Part shown: positions 24,704-35,600 of the stretch, in pieces
Layout: every line of letters begins with the position of its first letter
Position numbering within the stretch: position 1 is the stretch's first letter
Origin: Treponema sp. UBA1793
GTDB taxonomy: Bacteria; Spirochaetota; Spirochaetia; Treponematales; Treponemataceae
Assembly (NCBI GenBank): GCA_002314445.1
Contig: DCFX01000038.1
Span: 1 to 38,561, forward strand
Length of the DNA: 38,561 bases
Direction of reading: 5' to 3'
The notes under the pieces: model-generated
Told to the model about the DNA's origin: nothing
What the model saw: only the letters and a program-made list of their open reading frames with translations
Databases searched by the model: none
Made by a program: the position numbers and the translations under genes

Positions 24704-24712
24704 ACAAGCCTT

Positions 24713-27070
24713 CTACCGTGTATGCATGAGCGGCACCATGAGAAATGGCGTATATGCCGTCTTTTCCGTTCCGACAGTACTTTCCTGATTAAGAATGCTG
24801 TCAAGCACTGATATCGTTTCGTCAAAAAAAGGAGGCTTCACGGCAGTCCCTATTGACGGCTTTCTGAACTTCGGATCAGCTTCCGGTGCGGTGCCGGTGT
24901 ATTTTGATTCGGCAGTAATATCAGGCATAAGATAATCGTAATCGCCTGCATTATTCCAGTACAAATATCCGCGGTTTACCGAATCCCGCACACCGAATAT
25001 CTCCTTCTGAATATAGTCGGGTCCGTAATACTGACGGTCATAACTTACGTTCAGTTTAAATGCCTGCACCCACGGGCGGGCAATCGCCCTGTTGCGGGTC
25101 ATAACAGTAGTCCGGTATGTACCGTAAAAATATATGCGGTACGGCCTGTCTGCATAGGGCGCACAATTCATAAATTCCTGCTCAAAATGGCTCGGGTAAA
25201 ACATGGGAGAAATAACATCGACATATTCAGCAAGCATCTCCGCGTCCTGTCCGGTGCGCGTTCCGCTGCGGTACCATCCGTTTGCGCCGTAGATATCAAT
25301 ACCAATCGGCACAGCAAGATTTTTCCGCGCATATGACAAAAACGAAATAAGAGCGCTTTCTTTATTCATACCTTCGCTGTGCCATCGGTACGTTGCATTC
25401 CTCAAATTATACCCGTCTGTCGGAAAACGTATGTAATCGAACTGTATTTCATCAAATCCGCGGGCAACAAGTTCTTTTGCAATTGCGACGTTATATTCCC
25501 AGACTTCAGGCGAATACGGATCAACCCAGTTCTCATCGTAATAATTGATGGTATGTCCGGTCACTTCACCGGTCTTCTCGTCTTTCACGTCATCGTACGA
25601 TTTTATGCCGACCCAGGGAGCGTTTGTAGAATTATCCCAAACAGAATATTTCCCATTATCGTACTTTGCCAGATTCTTGTCTTTAAATACGACTATACGC
25701 GCAATAAGATATACATTGTCCTTCTTAAATTCTGAAACAAAATGATCAAGGTCAACAGCATACTGTGTTACGCGGCTTTTCTGCATTACAAGAGGATCAC
25801 GCGTATCATACCGGAGAAATCCGTAATCGTCCTTCATATCTATAACAAGGGCGTTTAAATTATTATCTTTTATTACTTTTTTAAACTTATCTATCCCGGA
25901 CTGTTCCCTGCACTGATATGCGGAAACATATATGCATTTCTTTCCCATAGCTTTGCCGGCATATGTAGTGTTAACCGTTCCCGGATACAACAGCCACAAT
26001 TCGTTGAGGAGCAGCCCCTTTGAAAATCCGCTTCTCGCCTGAGGAATCCACGAAGTGTTTACGAATCCGGGGACGCAGGACAAATTCTGTTTCCACTGTT
26101 TAAAGTTCACCGGCTGGCCCGGACTTTTTAAAGTATTAACATCGATTGAGCCAAGTGATTCGTTGCGCGTAAACAGAAGCGTATTGTCAATACTCGTCAG
26201 ACCGTCTATCGTGTCGCTCGGCTCTTTTCCGCTGTATATGCATATGCCCGCTTTCTTTTCCCAGTCGAATCTGTACACATGCGGCAAATATGTCTGAGAA
26301 AAATATATTTCAACATATTTCGTACCATCAGCTCTCGTCCTGAGCATAGGATAAATATCAGCAATTTCGTCAGTCGAAGTAAGCGAGTCCATGATTTTTA
26401 TGCCGCCGGACACGTCAGTCCAGTGGGCATTTTTCATATCAGGAAGTATATACGACAATCCGAAAATCGGATGCGACTCGAACACGACAAGCTGTCCGTC
26501 GGGCATTGTTGCAGCGGCAACTGCTTTCATTCCCGGAGTCGCTTCACTTGTCGATCCCAGCGGCAGCCACCTTTTTCCGCCGTCGCGGGTAATATACACA
26601 CTGTTTTCAGTTGCAGTTACAAGGCAGAGTGGATTCACAGGATCTGCACATAAATCCCGGAGCATGGCAACCTGATTTTTCAACGTCGCAGTTTTGCCGT
26701 CGTATTGCTTAATTGTTAAAAAAGAGAGCCCGTCATTGCGAAGTTCAAAATGTTCAAGGTCTTCGCTGTACAGGATTCCGCTGGATGTACGGAAATACCA
26801 GCATTCTTTCAGATTTCCTGCGGCATTTTTTACTTCTGTCCGAAGAATCTGTTCAACTTTTCCGTCTGTCCACAGCGGTACGGCTGTATTGTTCCCGGAA
26901 ATACGGTATAAACCTTTGTCTGAACCTGCTATAAAAAGCCGGCTTTCCCCTGAAGCATTTTCTGAATCAATTCCTGCTTCGGGAAGCTGGTATAAAGGTT
27001 TCATATCCTGAGCATAAACACTATCAGGAGTACAAACAAACAAGGATAAGATCAAAAGAAAAACTGTCAT
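24713..27070 (-). CDS. Exported DUF4015 (glycoside-hydrolase-like TIM barrel) protein with N-terminal propeller-like region
   Basis: A 785-residue secreted protein. The signal peptide is MTVFLLILSLFVCTPDSVYA. Residues about 25-380 contain repeats like those of sialidase/BNR propellers (FIAGSDKGLYRISG, SVYITRDGGKRW). The C-terminal part (about 385-730) is the DUF4015 putative glycoside hydrolase barrel: YVSAYQCREQ, ALVIDMKDDYGFLRYDT, GFDEIQFDYIRFPTDG, IGIDIYGANGWY, DVISPMFYPSHF. Acidic residues at strand ends resemble a retaining glycosidase active site, but no activity is assured. I chose ATG 27070. ATG 27133 overlaps the upstream gene and adds 21 residues. Neither has an SD. A GATAAT hexamer ends 6 nt before 27070. 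Confidence 0.8.
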   Translation of the reverse strand: MTVFLLILSLFVCTPDSVYAQDMKPLYQLPEAGIDSENASGESRLFIAGSDKGLYRISGNNTAVPLWTDGKVEQILRTEVKNAAGNLKECWYFRTSSGILYSEDLEHFELRNDGLSFLTIKQYDGKTATLKNQVAMLRDLCADPVNPLCLVTATENSVYITRDGGKRWLPLGSTSEATPGMKAVAAATMPDGQLVVFESHPIFGLSYILPDMKNAHWTDVSGGIKIMDSLTSTDEIADIYPMLRTRADGTKYVEIYFSQTYLPHVYRFDWEKKAGICIYSGKEPSDTIDGLTSIDNTLLFTRNESLGSIDVNTLKSPGQPVNFKQWKQNLSCVPGFVNTSWIPQARSGFSKGLLLNELWLLYPGTVNTTYAGKAMGKKCIYVSAYQCREQSGIDKFKKVIKDNNLNALVIDMKDDYGFLRYDTRDPLVMQKSRVTQYAVDLDHFVSEFKKDNVYLIARIVVFKDKNLAKYDNGKYSVWDNSTNAPWVGIKSYDDVKDEKTGEVTGHTINYYDENWVDPYSPEVWEYNVAIAKELVARGFDEIQFDYIRFPTDGYNLRNATYRWHSEGMNKESALISFLSYARKNLAVPIGIDIYGANGWYRSGTRTGQDAEMLAEYVDVISPMFYPSHFEQEFMNCAPYADRPYRIYFYGTYRTTVMTRNRAIARPWVQAFKLNVSYDRQYYGPDYIQKEIFGVRDSVNRGYLYWNNAGDYDYLMPDITAESKYTGTAPEADPKFRKPSIGTAVKPPFFDETISVLDSILNQESTVGTEKTAYTPFLMVPLMHTR

Positions 27071-27101
27071 AGTACAATTATCGGCATAATAGTTGTAAAG
27101 T

Positions 27102-28532
27102 TTATATGATAGACTCCAGTACCGCAACGACATCAGGATCGTACATGTTTGGTGACTCCTTCAGTTTTTCAATTGCAGTTTCCTTATCGTTTATCTCATG
27201 ATAACTGCGTCTGCTTGAAAGTGATATATAACTTTCCGCCACGCGGATAAGGCGAGCAATTTCGGGAATCGCCTCACCCTTGAGTCCGTCAGGATACCCT
27301 GAACCGTCCATATTTTCGTGATGTTTTGTCGCAGCATCCTCGAATACCTGCCAGTAGCGCTTCGGAACGAACTGGAGATATGTATCCGCCAGCTCAATAT
27401 GATTTTTGAGTTTGTCACGCTGTTCGTCCGTAAGGGATTCTGCCGAAAGCAGCTCCTCCTCTATGCCGAGGAAACCTGCATCATACACCATAGCTGCACA
27501 GAAAAACACCATAGCTTCCCGCTGCTGAAATCCGAGTGCAATGGCAAGCTTGTAAATAAGTTCGCTTACGTTTTTTGAATTATTCTTGCGCTTCGTTGCC
27601 TGATCTATTTTTGTACCAAGATCTTCGCATTTTGCAGCAAGGTCGCGCATCTCCGCTTTTTCCTCAGGAGTCTCCTCCGGTTTCGGCAGTGCATCCATTC
27701 CCCAGCGGGAACTTCCTGCGGACTTGAGACCGTTCGAGCCGTATAAATCCGTAACGCCGCCGAGCATAAGCCTGTTCGTCTGACTCTGGTTCTGCGCAAG
27801 CAGTTTGAACGCTTCCGCATACTGTGTCTGCTGCATCTGCTGGTGTTTGAATCCCTTATGCACTATGACAACAATGACAAGCACAATAATTATTATTAAC
27901 GCAGCAATAACAAAGATGGAAATCATCATGACGCGGCTCGTCTTTTTTGATTCCTGCGCGGATGTAGTAAGCCCGCTGTTTATATTCTGCATGCCGCTGT
28001 CTATTTTGTTAATAAGTTCCACCTGATTTTTCTGTGATTCTTCCTGCTGCTGTTTAATCAGTTCCTGCTGCCGGGTAAACCGTTCTTTTTCATCAGCACG
28101 CGACGCCTGCTGTTCTTTCAGCTGGGCATCAACCTGCGCAGACTGGGCATCCAGTTCCGCCTGCTGCTGCTCTGCTTCTATCTGCGCAATCAGTTTTTTA
28201 ATCGTACTGTTTTTAACGTCAGGAAACTGTTCAAGATTTTCTTTTACGTCAATTAAGTCGATATAATTTTTCGATTTTCTGATATTCTGCAGTTTTTTCG
28301 TATAAACCGACTGCGCAACATAAATAATATTAGCCGGAATTCCGTTCTGCTTTGTAAGCATCATAGCTTCATTTATATATTTATATGAACTGTTCACATC
28401 GCCGTTTTCATACGCAGCATCCGCTTTGTCAAGATATCTTTCTGCAATATCAGCTGTTGCTGCACATATCTGCGCAGCAAACAGTACTCCTATCAACAGT
28501 TTCAAAAGCAGATGCTTATCAGTTACTAACAT
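27102..28532 (-). CDS. Membrane-anchored degenerate HD-GYP protein with periplasmic coiled coil
   Basis: A 476-residue protein. It has an N-terminal signal or anchor (about 5-25), a TPR-like helical stretch (30-90), a Gln/Glu-rich coiled coil (about 115-175), a membrane helix (about 202-224, MMISIFVIAALIIIIV) and a cytoplasmic HD-GYP-type domain (about 320-476). HD-GYP proteins hydrolyse cyclic di-GMP. Here HHENMDGSGYP (404-414) is intact, but the HD pair reads YD (350-351, in MVYDAGFLGI) and the later VAD reads VAE. At least one metal ligand is therefore lost and catalysis is doubtful. I chose ATG 28532, with GGAG 6 nt upstream, over a TTG at 28550. It overlaps the upstream gene by 14 nt, so the two are translationally coupled. 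Confidence 0.82.
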   Translation of the reverse strand: MLVTDKHLLLKLLIGVLFAAQICAATADIAERYLDKADAAYENGDVNSSYKYINEAMMLTKQNGIPANIIYVAQSVYTKKLQNIRKSKNYIDLIDVKENLEQFPDVKNSTIKKLIAQIEAEQQQAELDAQSAQVDAQLKEQQASRADEKERFTRQQELIKQQQEESQKNQVELINKIDSGMQNINSGLTTSAQESKKTSRVMMISIFVIAALIIIIVLVIVVIVHKGFKHQQMQQTQYAEAFKLLAQNQSQTNRLMLGGVTDLYGSNGLKSAGSSRWGMDALPKPEETPEEKAEMRDLAAKCEDLGTKIDQATKRKNNSKNVSELIYKLAIALGFQQREAMVFFCAAMVYDAGFLGIEEELLSAESLTDEQRDKLKNHIELADTYLQFVPKRYWQVFEDAATKHHENMDGSGYPDGLKGEAIPEIARLIRVAESYISLSSRRSYHEINDKETAIEKLKESPNMYDPDVVAVLESII

Positions 28533-29637
28533 TTTCAACTCCAATCGCAAAGGTTATGCCGACACGGTTTTCTATGCCGTTGCTCTTTATATACAGATTA
28601 TCATTTATCCCTGTATTAAAATTGAGCTTGATTTTTTCCATTTCTGCTATAGGCAGCGCGGCGTTCAGCCCGGCACCCATTGCGGAATTAACATCTTCAT
28701 AGAAAAAATGGCCGATATAATAATCATAAAAACCGGAAAGATTTATATTCCCGATTTTAACATGATTGAATTCAATGCCTACAAGGGGTGTAAGGAAATT
28801 CTCATGAAGCACTGTTTCTGATCCCGCAGCAGCAGTTATAATCCCTGCAAACCCCGCCCGCAGGAAGATATTCTTGTTAAATCCCGCGAAGCTGATTTTC
28901 GGCGCAATTTTTACCGAACCGGTCATCGACTTGTCGTCGTTATAGAGCGCAAGAATAATCGCTTCTGCATCTGCATCAACGCCGAACACGAACTTTCTCT
29001 GCAGTGTGTATTCCCAGGTGAATGCGGCTGCAAGCCCGTACCTGAGAGAACTGTAGTCATCGGGTGTTTCCGATATAAACATAAGATCGGCAAGACCAAA
29101 ACGGGCATTCCAGTATACTTCCGAATATTTTTCATCCCTGCCGGTAATATACACGGAATCTCCCGATGCCGTTTCTGCTACCTGGAATTCTTTGTTTGCC
29201 TTCGACCGCTGGGCTTCTCTTTCTCGTTTAAGGCGTTCCTGTTCAGCCAGTTTCAAATCCTGCTGCTGTTTTTCATATGATTCCTGCTTTTTGAGCGAAT
29301 CCTCAATAGCGGTGTACATTTCAACAGCTGCTGTATTTTCAAGATTATTGTCTATAACGACAAGAACAGCCTGTTCAGCAAACTTAAACTCACTCGCAAT
29401 TATGAGTCTTCTGATTTTTTTCATCGCATACGCTTCAATGAAATCATAATTTTCATTTTTACGTTCGCCCTTCAGAATAGTATTCAGTTCCGAATCGGAA
29501 CGGTCTGTAAATGCGGCATCTATCTTCTGATACGCTTCGCTTACCGAACTGTCAACGGCAAATGCAGGAATAATCCTGATGCCGATGCAGATAAAAAGCA
29601 GTACAAGAAGTTTTTTATTAATTATCTGTTTTCTCAA
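28519..29637 (-). CDS. Exported coiled-coil protein with beta-barrel-like C-terminus (probable outer-membrane protein)
   Basis: A 372-residue protein of no family I recognise. The signal peptide is RKQIINKKLLVLLFICIG with cleavage likely after AFA. A helical region (about 30-110) leads into a charged coiled coil (about 115-150, QQQDLKLAEQERLKREREAQ). The rest (about 165-372) shows alternating short amphipathic strands with many Gly and aromatics (LRYGLAAAFTWEYTLQRKFV, NINLSGFYDYYIGHFF, RVGITFAIGVENV), as in an outer-membrane barrel. I propose a TTG start at 29637. AGGAG is 8 nt upstream, and this start gives a basic n-region. The longer frame from GTG 29655 would place the SD inside the gene. 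Its 3' end overlaps the HD-GYP-like gene. Confidence 0.7.
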   Translation of the reverse strand: MRKQIINKKLLVLLFICIGIRIIPAFAVDSSVSEAYQKIDAAFTDRSDSELNTILKGERKNENYDFIEAYAMKKIRRLIIASEFKFAEQAVLVVIDNNLENTAAVEMYTAIEDSLKKQESYEKQQQDLKLAEQERLKREREAQRSKANKEFQVAETASGDSVYITGRDEKYSEVYWNARFGLADLMFISETPDDYSSLRYGLAAAFTWEYTLQRKFVFGVDADAEAIILALYNDDKSMTGSVKIAPKISFAGFNKNIFLRAGFAGIITAAAGSETVLHENFLTPLVGIEFNHVKIGNINLSGFYDYYIGHFFYEDVNSAMGAGLNAALPIAEMEKIKLNFNTGINDNLYIKSNGIENRVGITFAIGVENVSN

Positions 29638-29679
29638 AATCAGCTCTCCTATCACATTTTGCCGTCAGACTGCTTTTTC

Positions 29680-32600
29680 TCAGAATACATTTATACGTAT
29701 ACCCTCCGCAATCTGGAACACAAGATTCTGAATATCAACCGTACTCGAAACATCAGTTGGTATAAACCATAAGGAACCTTCTGTATACAACGAGAAAGTA
29801 CGGAACCGCTTTACATTCGGCAAAGTTATCCGCGGGAATTCAATCTGACCAAGCAGTGCTCCCAGAACCTGAGCTTTACCGCTGTTCGTTTCATTAAACC
29901 GCGTAAAATCTGCACCAATTGCAAAACTCGCAGACAACCATTCCCAGTCGTGTCCGAAGAAATAACTGAAAGGAAGATGCCCAATATTCGCAAGAATCTT
30001 TATACCCATGACATTATCGCCGCCGTAACGCATTGTTGTCTGGGAAAAAATATCGCGCTGCGCCTGCGTAAACTGGCCCCACTGGAACTGAAGTTTTACA
30101 TTGTCGTCAAAGAACGTTAATCCGACTCCGATATCATACAATGTTGCACCCCAGAAATGCCAGTCGAAATACAATCCCTGTATGAACGAAGGAACCTCAT
30201 AGGAAGCTTTGTCACCTTTGCGGAGAGAAAGCTTTACGTTTTTCAAACCGACATCATCAGAAGTAAGACCTGAGAAGCCAAGTTCCTGATTATACTTCCC
30301 TCCCGCCCCCGGAGAAATCAACCTGATATATGGTTTTGTATTGTCTATCTGAACGATGAGCCTTGTTACCGCAGTCTCGCCGTTTTTCATTGTCGCACGC
30401 AGGAACAGGAAGTGGTACCCTTCCGAAATATCCTGATTTTCTACGCGGTAACGCCATTTTTCGCCGGTCGAAATCGGGATAAACGTTTTTCCGTTATCAA
30501 AGCTTAATTCAACAAGCGCGACATTCTTTCCTGCAACTGCAAGTTTCTGTTCTTTAGTTGCATCCTTAGTCTTGGAAGTAAGAAGTTCATTTGCATCAAG
30601 TGAGTAACCTGCCGATCCTTTTATATACGGGCGGTCTATGGCAAACTCCCCGTACGTGAAATTGTCAATTGTAATCCAGGGACCGGTCGGCGAATACACC
30701 AGCGTCTGTTTGCGCGACGGAATAACAGTTTTGCCCTCAACAGTCGCATCAACGTGATATACGTGGGCGCCTTCCGTGAGCATACTGGTGTTAACCTCAA
30801 ATTTAAAGAATCCGGTCGGCGTTAAAGTTGTTTCAGCCGCCTTTTTATCGTCGATATACAGCGACAGATTCGTAATTTCCTTTTCTGCAGTGGCCTGGCC
30901 GTAAATATCGAATATTCCCTGTTTGTGTTCTCCGTCAAGAGGATACAGCAGATCAACCGACGCGAGCGGCTTCGATTTATCAAGTTCAACGTTACGGCTT
31001 ACGCGCGTAATGTTTCCGGCTTTATCCCTGCTGGTAAGTTCAATATTGTAGAATCCGTTGTCGAGACTTGAAATATCAAGCACATGGGTAATAATTCTGT
31101 CCGGATTCATGTCAACGTGAGAAAGAGCCTTATTTACCGATTTCTGCTCAAGGCTGCGCACGGTAATGTACATGTCGGTAATTCCTACATTGTCAAATGC
31201 ATAACCGGAGAAAAACAAAGTTCCTGTCGTTTTTGAATCGTCGAGCGGCAGTTCAAGCGAAAGTTCAGGACTTATATTGTCAATATTGATAAGGCTTGAA
31301 TACAGGCCGGTAATACCGTAGTTGTCGGTTATCTTGATGAACACGACCTGGGTACCGTCGGGAATGGCCCGTGTATCGACCGTGTATATCCATTTTTCCG
31401 TACCGACTGCATCGTTATAACTGTTTCCGTTATCAAGGGAAACCTGCACCTTTTGAATTCCGTTTTTATCGCTTGCAACGCCTTCAATCTGTATGACGCT
31501 TTTTACCGACGTATCGATAGCCGGAGCCGTTACGGCGCCTTTCGGCTCCTCAAGCGAAATGCGGAACCTGCGCACAGTCTCCGGGCCTTTTACACCGTTA
31601 ATATCAACGGCATACACTGTTACTGTGTGCTCGTTGTCGGTCATTGTGGAAAGAGGGACATCTATCGAGAAACTTGTTCCGGCTTCCGGCAGCTGTTTGT
31701 ATGCATTGTTGTCAATTTTATACCAGATCGTCGACGGTCCGTCGTCATCATAAATGACACCCGATATGGTAAAATCACGCGTAATGACTTCGTTGTCTGA
31801 CGGCAGGTGAATTTCCGCGCGGGGCAGATCCGATTCTGCATCAATATTGAATTTCCACGATTCTATAGTTGTACTGTTCCCCGCAGGATCATCGAACTCA
31901 AACGACATTGCATCGTTAATCGGTTGTTCTTCCGTACCGATATGAGTCGTAATAAGGGGTGAAACAGTTATTTCGCTGCGTTTCTGCGTTTTCGCTTTTC
32001 CGGCAGGAGGCGCAATATAATACGCTTTATCAATCCCGATCCTGTCTCTGGCAGTAAACGCGATAAGGTTGTCGCCGTTTACGATATCGGTATCAAGAGG
32101 AAGCACGACCTGTACTTCCGGCGGAGTCGTATCCTTGTACACAGCAGTGTGTGCATATGCCGTATGCCCGCCGTTGTCCACGGCACGCACGTCAATTCTT
32201 ATTAAACCTTCGGCTGCCTGAGAAATGGAAACATCGGTACTGTATGTAACTCCTGCTGAAGATTTTTTCGGAAGCGTAAACGGTACCCAGCTGGCACCGC
32301 CGTCAATCGAATATTCAGCGGATTTTATGCCACTTTGATCAGCAGCTGTTCCTGAAATTTTTACAGTGTCCTTTACCCAGGCGTACAACGCAGGCGTTTC
32401 TATATGAAGATCGGGAGCGCCAGCATCCACCACAAGATGCACTGCCGCCGACGTGTACGAAACACCCTGACGGTCGGTCACTTTTACGGCAACATCCTTG
32501 TAATCACCCTCTGCCGACGGAGTAACTGTTACCGCATTTCCTTCCGTCGCAACCGCAAGTCCGTTGGCTGCCGTTACAAGCGATGCGGTTACCGGCTGGG

Positions 32601-35600
32601 AAACGTTCGCATAGAACACAAACGTCTGATTGGGCATCATAAGATATTCATTTGTATCCGCATCGTATTTCACTCCGTTACCGGGCATGGCATACACGAC
32701 ACGGTTATCATCAATACGCGCAGAATCAATGCTGCGCACAACAGCAACAGAGCCCCGCAGCTCTTTCGTAAGCAGCCCGGCCCGTACCGTCACTTTTATA
32801 TCAGTCATACGCGCAGGAAGATTTGCAAGCGGAATTTCCGCCGTCCAGCGTTCGCTGCCGCTTTCCGGTTTTACTAATTTCGCGGTTCCCGTCTGTTTTG
32901 CATCTCCGCCGGGAACGTCGCCGCCGGTAATCTCGTACGATACGGATGAAACTGCCGCACCTGTATCTATAAATACCGATATTTTCCCGGGTGCATCTTT
33001 TGTGCCGGAACGACCGGCAACAGCGCTCATGCCGCTTACATACGGCATGTCATTTACAAGCGCAATGTGGGCATCAAGAGCCGGTACTTTCTGTGCAGTA
33101 TATTTTGAAGTACCGGCCGACAGAGGATTCGCACCGGTCTTCATATCGTATCTGTGGAATACGCCGAAATTCTGTCCGGCGTCTCCCTGATAGACAACTG
33201 TATAATACACGTCAAAACCGTCGAGCCATACGGTAACAGGAGATTTTGCCTTTATACCTTTTTTACCGTCGCCTTCAGGAAGGGGAGGCATGTTGCGCAC
33301 GCACGCGGCTGCAGCAGCACCGTTTCCCCCTGCACTCGTCGCGACAAATTCAAGAACATACATGCCCGGGCCGTACGAAGAGGCATCAAAATCAACGGAG
33401 AATGAACCGTCTTTACCGGGCTCAACAGCCGTAAGTTCCGGTACAACAGGGGAAGTCTTTACACCTGACACAAGCCCGGTCGCATCAACGACAGCATTTG
33501 CCGCAAGCACACGATAGCCGAATGAACCAATACCGGTTGCGCAGGATACGTTTCCCGAAACTTTAACAGCACCGGCAGCACCGTCTGCTGCCGCTCCTTC
33601 TGCAGAACCGTTAATCGTTATGACCGGTATGGCCGTATCGGATTTGAATGTAAGTTCACGCGATTCGTACGCAAGCCCCTGGTCGGTCGTAACCCGGACT
33701 TTCACGGGGACGGAAGAACCGGTGGCATCGCCTGCAATAAGCGAAATACTGTTGCCGTTAAGCTGGGCAACAGCAAACGGTGTTTTAGGTACGATGTCGG
33801 CTTTGACCGCCTTTCCGCCTGTAAAATAGCCGCTCGGAGGGAATTCCTTATTCATTTGAACAGCACCGTTCTCATCAATTGTGCTGTCGCTGAAGACAAC
33901 GTGCGGTTCGTCACTTTTTACAATTGTTGTATCAGTAACGGATAACAGCGTGCGCTGCTCCGTCGTGCGGCCGTATATGTCCTCTGCGGTTACAGAAACC
34001 TGTACCACCCCTTCAGGAAAATCAGGTGTAATGGGAATGGTCACCGGAACAGATAATTCATTCTTAACAGTCTGTTCATGAACGTCGCTCCCGTTAGTTC
34101 CCCATGTTGTTTTCCATATAATGTGCGTTATACCGCATGCGGACGAGGCTGTAGTTGAAAATAAAGCACCAGCTTCAGGATGAACTGCAATCCCGTTAAG
34201 TGCATCGGCAATATCTTTACCCACAGTCAATTTCGGGCTGCTGAAAGCGGGAGCAGCACCTTCTGCGGTAAACGTAACGATCACCGGATTTCCTGCAACA
34301 CCGTTTACGTCCACAGCAGTCACTTTTACAGTATGTTTTCCGGCTTTAAGCTCCGCCCCGGAGGCAATCCTCGCATAAAATACGCCTTTCGTATCCTGAG
34401 ACTGCTCTTCTCCGCCGTCAAGACTGTACCGTACAGACTTCACACCGTCGTCATCAACAGCGATACCCCGCACAATGACGTCGCTGTTTTCATCAACAGT
34501 CGTTTCAGAAGCGGGCTCAGAGATTGTAACAACAGGTTTATCAAGTTCCTGATTCAAATCAATTACCTGCGAGACGTCAATCACATTGCCGGCAAGATCA
34601 GTTGCAGACACTGTAAATTTGCGGGATTTGTCAGTAGAACCGGTAGTATCGAATTCCACTGACCAGTAGGGATTGCCGGGAATCAACGCAAAATCACCAT
34701 TCTGGCTGCCGAACGTCCATGAAAGCTTTGTTATTCCAAGAATATCTTTTGCATATCCGGCAACGGAAAATTTTCCGTTTTGCGGCTCTTTCAATGCAGG
34801 AAGAACGATTTTGACGTCCGGTTTTGTATTGTCTATAAAATACAGGAACGAATAAATTCCCACGCTGCCTGCATTGTCAGCTGCCTTGAACCAGATGACG
34901 GATGGACCGTCGGCAAATAGTTTCGTATTTACCGGGATATCGAACGTCCAGTTTCCGTCTTTCTTATTTTCCTGTATTTTCGTATCGGTAAATGTCTTTC
35001 CGTTATCAAGGGAATACGCAAGCGCCTTTATACCGTTACCGTCAGCAATAGTTCCCTTGAATTTGACACTGCCGGAAACAAGCGTCCCCATTCCGTAATT
35101 ATCAACTGCGGTAACAGGCTGACGGCGGTCAAGATTCCATGTAAGCGATACAGGCGTTCCTTGAAGACCGTTTATATCCGTTCCGACTACCTTAATGGAA
35201 TGCTTACCTTCCGAAAGACTGCGCGTATCAAGGTAATACGACCAGAACTCTTTTCCGGACGCACGCACGGGATGTGCCTCATCGTCGTCGAGGACAAGAT
35301 CCACATGATCTACCCCGTCATCGTCGACACAAGTTCCGACGATATTCAGGTTACCGGAAACACGCATATCCTGATGCGGATTCGTAATACCGCACACAGG
35401 TAAATCAGATTTAGGATCAATATAGATATTATACGGCCCTTCAACAGCCCGATTTCCTCCAAGGTCTGTTGCCGTTACCATAATATTGTATTTTCCGGCT
35501 TTTTTTCCGTTTAAATCGAACGATTCCTGCCAGCTCTCCAGGTTCGTCACATCTTTTTCTTCTACATCCTTCGAACCGTGTGCAAATATAGTAACAGGAA

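Noticed and set aside
28532..28550. TTG 28550 as start of the HD-GYP-like protein
   Set aside because: ATG 28532 has a well-placed GGAG and a better signal/anchor sequence.
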